From an uncultured Pirellulaceae bacterium (GTDB taxonomy: Bacteria > Planctomycetota > Planctomycetia > Pirellulales > Pirellulaceae), in assembly GCA_937944405.1 (NCBI GenBank), contig CALDYR010000086.1, positions 1 to 32,073 of the forward strand: a stretch of 32,073 nt of DNA. Reading direction: 5' to 3'. The position numbers and the translations under genes are program-made. The notes under the pieces are model-generated. The model was not told the DNA's origin, did not search any database, and saw nothing but the letters and a program-made list of their open reading frames with translations. This document shows positions 27,252 to 32,073 of the stretch, one piece after another. The stretch's first letter is position 1. Each line of letters opens with the position of its first letter.

Positions 27252-27775
27252 TGATTATTGTCTGTGAAATGGGGGAGGTTTAATTAAGAATCCGTGTCGG
27301 GGCCGCCACAGTATCGTATCACCATCCACTTTCCAACTCTAGACATTGGCGTATTGAGAAAAGCAAATAAACGTGTTGCTTCGAACCCTGGCCTTGACCG
27401 TGGCAACGGTTTGGGAGTTGCCCCTATTCTCACGTCCCCATTACCCCGGCCCTTGATTCCACCGGCAGTTTGGGGGCGTGGGGAAAGGTCAACGTTGGTG
27501 TTTCGCTTGGTGTTTTTTATGGAGGACGTGAGATCCACTTGATTGCCTTTGACCGACACAATGCGACTAACTCTGGACCGGCCTAGCGCGGTTCGTGCTG
27601 GCGATTTAGAATTGCTTGAACAAGTGACAAATTTAAAATCTTTCACGCCCAATTTTACGTCTTAATATATCGCTCAACCGATGGAGGCTTGTTCTTTGGC
27701 ACCGGTGTGAAGTAAGCTGATAATTGTGAAAATGAAGACCTTATTTCTGACCGCCCTTCTTTCAAAAGTTACTTT
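27252..27775. other. Divergent intergenic region upstream of the IMPase gene
   Basis: 524 bp without a supported gene. A minus-strand frame of 122 codons (27284-27652) exists, but its product is a low-complexity Arg/Pro/Ser mixture with no family resemblance and no Shine-Dalgarno, so it is left out. A good promoter sits at 27696-27724. Confidence 0.5.
27696..27724 (+). promoter_or_regulatory. Sigma70-type promoter of the inositol-phosphatase-family gene
   Basis: TTGGCA (5 of 6) at 27696-27701, a 17-nt spacer and GATAAT (5 of 6) at 27719-27724. This is the best sigma70 match in the window, about 52 bp before the ATG. Confidence 0.6.
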
Positions 27776-28576
27776 ATGAATTTACTGGAATCGGACATCC
27801 GCCGCTTCATCGAAGCCAGTCAAATCGCGGCAAAATTGGGCGGTGAAAAACTTGTGAAGATGATGGGCACGGCAAAGGTCAGCGAAAAAGCCCCGAAGGA
27901 CCTCGTAACCGAAGCCGACTTTGTGTCCCAAGTTGCGATTGAAAATTATCTCTTGGCACAGTTTCCCGACCACATCTTGGTTGGCGAAGAAGACACCGAA
28001 AACAGCGGTGGGCTCGACGACGATAAGTTTTGCTGGGTTGTCGATCCCTTGGACGGCACCATGAATTACGTCCATCAACTGCGTTCGTTCAGCGTTTCGG
28101 TCGCCCTACGTTACCAAGGCGAACTGATCGCAGGAACCGTTTACGATCCGTTGCTCAACGAGTGTTTTTCTGCCGGCAAGGGCATGGGGGCGACCCTCAA
28201 TAACAATCCGATCTCCACCAGCGACTGCCGCGAACCTAACGCAGCGTTGGTCGTTTGCAGTTTCTCCAGCAGCGTTGATCGACACCACCCCGAGGTCGAA
28301 CGTTTTTTGCGAGTCTTAAGTAATACCGCCAGCATCCGCCGGTTGGGGTCGGCGGCGCTGAATTTAAGCTATGTCGCGTGTGGGCGCACCGACGCTTATT
28401 GGGCGACCGGATTGAAATGCTGGGACGTTGCTGCTGGTTTTCTTATTTTGCAAGAGGCCGGGGGGACGCTGGACTGCATCGAAGGCGGTGATTCGGTCGA
28501 TTTCGAAAAACCAAAATTTAGCGCCTCGGCAACCGCTCAACTCAGCCAAAGCTTGCGTGAGTATCTTGTGCTGTAG
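27776..28576 (+). CDS. Inositol monophosphatase-family phosphatase
   Basis: Mg2+-dependent sugar or inositol phosphate phosphatase, 266 residues. Metal and catalytic motifs are complete: GEED at 70-73, WVVDPLDGTMNYVH at 87-100 with Asp90/Asp93, and CWDVAAG at 215-221. The family includes SuhB/IMPase, histidinol-phosphatase HisN and 3'-nucleotide phosphatases, and the sequence alone does not choose between them. SVSVALRYQGELIAGTVYDP is typical of IMPase-like members. ATG is preceded by a weak Shine-Dalgarno but a good promoter lies upstream. Convergent with the exported orphan protein downstream. Confidence 0.93.
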   Translation: MNLLESDIRRFIEASQIAAKLGGEKLVKMMGTAKVSEKAPKDLVTEADFVSQVAIENYLLAQFPDHILVGEEDTENSGGLDDDKFCWVVDPLDGTMNYVHQLRSFSVSVALRYQGELIAGTVYDPLLNECFSAGKGMGATLNNNPISTSDCREPNAALVVCSFSSSVDRHHPEVERFLRVLSNTASIRRLGSAALNLSYVACGRTDAYWATGLKCWDVAAGFLILQEAGGTLDCIEGGDSVDFEKPKFSASATAQLSQSLREYLVL

Positions 28577-28620
28577 GCAATTGGTCCATCAAGCGATTAA
28601 CACAGCCGGTCGGCAAACTT

Positions 28621-29664
28621 TTAATGTCTAAGCAGCGGGCGTTCGTTGGATTGCCGAAGTTTGATCGGAGCGACCTTTAGTGGCGTCAGTGATGTGTACG
28701 TTAGCGCTTTCTCCGCCTCTTCATGTTCGGTGGAGTCGGCTAATTTAATCTCCATACGGCCCACATACTTTAAATAGCTGTCCGCGCCGTCGTAACCCTG
28801 AACTTTTTCGTCCCACTGAGTACGTTTTTGAATGGGTAACCCCTTCTCGAAATCCCAAACGACGTAACCACGCACCAACTTTTGAAGGATTTGAGACCGA
28901 GTTTTTTCGCTGTCGATCGGTGTTAGCACTTCGGTGCGAAAGGAAATGTAGGCGTTGCCTTGTCTGACTTTGAAGAATTGGTAACACCTGCGCGCTTTCA
29001 ATCGTACCGCAGCGCCGAATTCATTAGTGGCTTCGAATTCGGTGGGGACATTCCAGCGATAACCTACCGGGACTTTTTTTGTCGGCAACGCAAGGGTGAT
29101 GTCACCGGCAGAAAAATCGGTTGACACGAAATCCGATTGCCGATCCAGTACGGCTCCTTTGGGAGTGATCGTAATCCTCGATCGCGGTTGGCCCAAACTT
29201 TTCGCGATGCCAGCGTATTCATCAGGTGGATTTTTGCTGTTGCGGCTATCGTATAGTGAAGGTTCGCCTTCGCCAACTTTCTTCCAAGCCTTGATCGCGG
29301 TGATCGTGTTGCGGAAAACCATCTCGCCGGACGATTGGTTAACGTTGTCCACTTCCCAGGAGCTTAGCGTCTCGACCCGAGCCGAAGCCTCTTCGGTCGT
29401 GCCGGCGATTTGCGTTTTGGTAGTCGTGACATGTTCGACCTTCCAGAATAGTTTCTGTTTTTCTTTCAAATCATATTTGAAATCGTATTCCGCTTTGGAA
29501 GCAATCCGTCGGACGGCAGAACTGATCGCGTCACGCGCGTTTTCAGTTTGAGGGGCTGCGAGAGCAAATTCCACCGGTAGCACTCCGACGACGATGGCCA
29601 TCAAAAGGAGAAGGAAGTTCTGTAGGAGGAGTCTTTTCTTCGTGAAGCATCGCATCATGAGCAT
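28621..29664 (-). CDS. Exported protein of unknown function
   Basis: 347 residues with a clear Sec signal peptide: basic TKKR, hydrophobic LLLQNFLLLLMAIVVGVLP, and a probable cut after Ala36 (ALA). The mature part starts with a helix (NARDAISSAVRRIASKAEYDF), then a series of beta-strand-like segments such as LFWKVEHVTTTKTQ and SRITITPKGAVLDRQ, with VPVGYRWNVPTEFEAT and SEKTRSQILQKLVRGYVVWDFEKG further on. This pattern resembles planctomycete periplasmic proteins (DUF6263-like), but I am not certain of the family. Upstream ATG repeats (residues 1, 3 and 4) leave the exact start open. It lies 80 bp upstream of the nadK 3' end, in the same direction. No catalytic motif is seen. Confidence 0.7.
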   Translation of the reverse strand: MLMMRCFTKKRLLLQNFLLLLMAIVVGVLPVEFALAAPQTENARDAISSAVRRIASKAEYDFKYDLKEKQKLFWKVEHVTTTKTQIAGTTEEASARVETLSSWEVDNVNQSSGEMVFRNTITAIKAWKKVGEGEPSLYDSRNSKNPPDEYAGIAKSLGQPRSRITITPKGAVLDRQSDFVSTDFSAGDITLALPTKKVPVGYRWNVPTEFEATNEFGAAVRLKARRCYQFFKVRQGNAYISFRTEVLTPIDSEKTRSQILQKLVRGYVVWDFEKGLPIQKRTQWDEKVQGYDGADSYLKYVGRMEIKLADSTEHEEAEKALTYTSLTPLKVAPIKLRQSNERPLLRH

Positions 29665-29744
29665 CCGTACCGATGAGTTAATTCGCGGCCCAAAGTCTTC
29701 CGCGGAAGACTCCGTTGAATTCTATCTCAAGGCCTGAAACAGAA

Positions 29745-30623
29745 TTACAACCCTTTCTTAAACTGTCCGCCCCAGCCTAATTTCTCTCGGAGCGTCCGAT
29801 AGTAATTATTACCGACAACTTCGATCAATTGAAACACCGATTTGGCACGTTCGATGCGAACCCGATCGGTCGAACAGAGTTTTGCAATAACCTGACCGTC
29901 GAGCACGATCGACGTCGACTCGTTGGGTTTTTGCACAATAAATTCGTAAACACGATCCGCCGTGTCCACCACCGGTCGCACAGTCAAGGTGTGGGGACTG
30001 ATAGGGGAAATCACAAATGCTTGTAAATCTTTTCTCAAAATCGGGCCGCCGGTGGATAGGTTATGTGCCGTCGAACCTACCGGCGTACTGATCAACAGCC
30101 CGTCGCAACTGTAGGTCGTGGCCATTTTGCCGTCGACGTAGAGATCGATTTTCTGAATGTCAAAAGGAGGCCCGCCAAGAATCGCGGCCTCGTTAAGCCC
30201 AATTTTTTCGGCAATTTTTTCGCCATCGCGGAACACTTGGACCTTTAGCATCAAGTGGTCCACGTAGCAGTATTCGTTCTTGACGATCAATGCCAGCGAT
30301 TCCCCTAACCGATCGGCGCTGATGTCAGCGAGAAATCCAAGTTTGCCAAGATTCACGCCCAGCACCGGCATCTGGTGGTTACCGAGACGTTTCGCCGCCC
30401 GCAAAATTGAACCATCACCGCCCAGCACAATGACAAAATCGGCTCCGGTACAGCACAAATCGTCCGAATAATCTTCATCAACGCCCACGATATCGACGTG
30501 CTGTTGGATCGTCGGTTTGAGCGCTTCGATTCGATCGGCCAGATGCGGTCGGTAATCGACGGAGCTGAGCAAATAGACTTTGGGGCGATTTGTCGGTGAG
30601 AAAATGGGTTTATCTTGGTTCAT
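29745..30623 (-). CDS. nadK: NAD kinase
   Basis: Phosphorylates NAD to NADP using ATP or polyphosphate. 292 residues from the ATG at 30623 (a TTG one codon earlier is also in frame). Motifs: GGDGS at 68-72 with the catalytic Asp, NLGKLGFLAD, the NE dinucleotide in GLNEAAI, and TPVGSTAHNLSTGGPI. Length and order match NadK. The start codon lies 3 bp after the TAG of the prepilin-peptidase homologue, so the two genes are co-transcribed and probably translationally coupled. An unusual pairing, with no obvious metabolic link. Confidence 0.97.
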   Translation of the reverse strand: MNQDKPIFSPTNRPKVYLLSSVDYRPHLADRIEALKPTIQQHVDIVGVDEDYSDDLCCTGADFVIVLGGDGSILRAAKRLGNHQMPVLGVNLGKLGFLADISADRLGESLALIVKNEYCYVDHLMLKVQVFRDGEKIAEKIGLNEAAILGGPPFDIQKIDLYVDGKMATTYSCDGLLISTPVGSTAHNLSTGGPILRKDLQAFVISPISPHTLTVRPVVDTADRVYEFIVQKPNESTSIVLDGQVIAKLCSTDRVRIERAKSVFQLIEVVGNNYYRTLREKLGWGGQFKKGL

Positions 30624-30626
30624 CAA

Positions 30627-31775
30627 CTACTCATTCAGCCAAAAGATCATCGGCATTTGCAAACGCCAGAAAAGGAGATGCAGTATTGTAGCAAACATCG
30701 CCACGGCGCTGCTGTTGGAAACCAAAGACAACCATTTCATCGACGGCAACCAGCTGAGAACCGACTTCCCAACCACCCAAAGGGCCAACACTGCGATCGT
30801 CGATTGCCAGCCTAACGCCAATCCAACCAACGCCATTGCAGCGATCAGGCCATAGCCGTTGGGGCCTGTCGTTGTTGGTAGAGTGGTCGGGGAGTCATCG
30901 CGCGATGGCATCTCCTTCAAGAAAATTCTGTTCAATACCCACGCAATCACCCCCGCAGCACTTCCTGCGACAATGCCAATCGCCATTGTGTGCAGTGACG
31001 TGGGGGAAAATATATCCGGCGGCCAATCTGCGATTTCCACCCTCCCCGTGCACCAAGGAACTTGGATCACATGCGCCCAAGTCGATGCGATGGCGATTAA
31101 GAATATCGCAGCGCAAAAAACGACGGATGCAGGGACGCGTTTGTGTTCGGATGCAATCACGGCGAACGTAAACAAACCGCACATCAGCGTGGCATGGTAA
31201 ACGAAGGTGGAAATCAGAAACCAGTTAGGCGTGAAGAGAACAAACTCTATCCCCGCGCGTTGAAGTTCAGGTCGCACTGGCAAGTTCACGCCGCCAAATA
31301 CGACTTCCACCAAAAATAGCAATAGAAACGTCAGGCCCAACAGCAATTCAACAATCAAATAACGAACCGCAATCGGCGCTGCACAGTTTCGACACTGCCC
31401 GTTGTTATTCAACCAACCAAAAATCGGAACATTGTCGTGCAGGGGTAATCTATAATCGCAATGGGGACAGTGGCTGGAACCGAGAATGCTGCGACCGCGG
31501 GGGACTCGCCAGGCCACGACATTGAGAAAGCTGGCGAAGCAACTGCCTAAAAACGTGACCCAAACGTAAACACAGCAGTGCATTGCAATTGTCTGTAGCC
31601 ACTGCATGGTGTCCAGCCATCGCATTAGCGATTCAAAGGAGGAGCCGCTGCGTATCGCGTAATTGGTTAAAAACGGAAACACAAAAAACAGGATCAGCAG
31701 CACCGTGGCGAACATCCAAAGGGCGTACTTCATTAACCAAAAACGATGGCGTGGTGGAGGAGACGAATCAGACAA
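30627..31775 (-). CDS. Prepilin-peptidase (A24) homologue lacking the catalytic aspartates
   Basis: A 382-residue polytopic membrane protein. The N-terminal DiS_P_DiS (methyltransferase) domain is intact: GSCFASFLNVVAWRVPRG then CPHC and CRNC zinc-type pairs with NVPIFGWL. In the C-terminal peptidase part, the motif normally IDLDHxxxPD reads IASEHKRVPA, so the first catalytic Asp is Ala. GxGDVKLLAA reads GPNGYGLIAA, so the second is Gly. Therefore A24 proteolysis is not expected. Start is TTG at 31775; an internal ATG at 31733 is an alternative that keeps all domains. Overlaps no neighbour and leads directly into nadK. No pilin genes are in the window. Confidence 0.8.
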   Translation of the reverse strand: MSDSSPPPRHRFWLMKYALWMFATVLLILFFVFPFLTNYAIRSGSSFESLMRWLDTMQWLQTIAMHCCVYVWVTFLGSCFASFLNVVAWRVPRGRSILGSSHCPHCDYRLPLHDNVPIFGWLNNNGQCRNCAAPIAVRYLIVELLLGLTFLLLFLVEVVFGGVNLPVRPELQRAGIEFVLFTPNWFLISTFVYHATLMCGLFTFAVIASEHKRVPASVVFCAAIFLIAIASTWAHVIQVPWCTGRVEIADWPPDIFSPTSLHTMAIGIVAGSAAGVIAWVLNRIFLKEMPSRDDSPTTLPTTTGPNGYGLIAAMALVGLALGWQSTIAVLALWVVGKSVLSWLPSMKWLSLVSNSSAVAMFATILHLLFWRLQMPMIFWLNE

Positions 31776-31952
31776 TGGAGATTGTTCTTGCGGCGTGGTG
31801 AGAAAAATTTATTCCGCGCTGACCCTTGTGGAGTTCTCCGCGTGCGCTGCACACGGGCCTCAGGATTTGCGCCGGTAGGTCCTCCGTTGGAAAATGCACC
31901 GGCGTTATTCCAGTGTGTGTTTTGGATATTTCAGGTTAGGTGGATTCGCTAG
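31776..31952. other. Region upstream of the A24 homologue, no gene
   Basis: 177 bp of planctomycete-like composition without a supported gene or clear promoter. Its last ~17 bases (31940-31956) match the left arm of the palindrome at 15616-15633 except for one inserted base and one substitution, just where the foreign sequence begins. Confidence 0.45.
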
Positions 31953-32073
31953 AGCTAATGGGTTAATTTGATGTAAATCAAAAATTAATTGTGCTAAGTC
32001 TTCTATAGAATAAATATCATGATGAGGAGGAGGAGAAATCAAAGTAACGCCAGGTTTACAATTTCTTAATTCT
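31953..32073 (-). pseudogene. gltB: Fragment of glutamate synthase GltB, foreign or chimeric
   Basis: Read from 32072 downward the minus strand gives about 40 codons: [36 protein letters not shown], then PLA. This is the highly conserved internal block of the GltB glutamate synthase domain, in the cyanobacterial/plastid version ([22 protein letters not shown]). The next residues [15 protein letters not shown] do not continue the family, so the match stops abruptly at about 31953. The fragment is markedly AT-rich with codons such as TTA, ATT and CAT, unlike the rest of the window. It could be a transferred remnant, but a chimeric assembly join with algal plastid or cyanobacterial DNA is more likely. 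Confidence 0.8.

Noticed and set aside
27284-27652. 122-codon minus-strand open frame
   Set aside because: Arg/Pro/Ser-rich product with no family likeness, no ribosome site and no coding bias; probably intergenic.

Overview
The window reads as a planctomycete chromosome segment, most likely from the Pirellulales/Rhodopirellula-like group. Lineage-typical markers are a PSD1/DUF1549/DUF1553 cytochrome-like protein paired with a DUF1501 protein, several planctomycete-style orphan proteins, and two GroEL paralogues around one GroES. Genes are spaced loosely, often with weak Shine-Dalgarno sequences and some GTG or TTG starts. No rRNA, tRNA, CRISPR array, prophage or intact insertion sequence was found. 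All calls come from reading the sequence; no database search was run.

Layout: 1-694 is a decaying beta-propeller pseudogene that enters from the left. 756-7319 (minus) is a proteostasis cluster transcribed groEL1-groES-groEL2-dnaJ-grpE-fmdB-msrB: folding chaperones, the DnaK co-chaperones without dnaK, a small zinc ribbon protein and methionine sulfoxide reductase B. Divergent from it, 8019-9344 encodes a TPR protein carrying two RNA polymerase alpha-CTD-like domains. Then come dapF (peptidoglycan/lysine precursor), a DUF374 acyltransferase, an orphan protein, dcd (dCTP deaminase), a Bax-inhibitor-1 membrane protein and a LON-domain protein.

At 15248-15487 a SelW/Rdx-type gene has an in-frame UGA exactly at the second position of the CxxC/CxxU redox motif. 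A good Shine-Dalgarno lies upstream, and a hairpin at bacterial-SECIS distance lies downstream. It is very probably a selenoprotein gene that ordinary gene calling would truncate or miss.

15775-21423 holds xylA, a short-chain dehydrogenase, a small lipoprotein and a two-subunit sodium:solute symporter (DUF4212 plus an SSS large subunit). 21518-25611 is the PSD1 to DUF1501 pair with a perfect hairpin between the genes. 25801-29664 holds orphan proteins and an inositol-monophosphatase-family enzyme. 29745-31775 holds NAD kinase just downstream of a prepilin-peptidase homologue that lacks both catalytic aspartates.

The last ~120 bases are AT-rich and encode, on the minus strand, an internal piece of glutamate synthase (GltB) of cyanobacterial/plastid type. 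This piece starts abruptly at a sequence resembling a palindromic repeat found at 15612. The right end is therefore probably a chimeric assembly junction rather than native planctomycete sequence.
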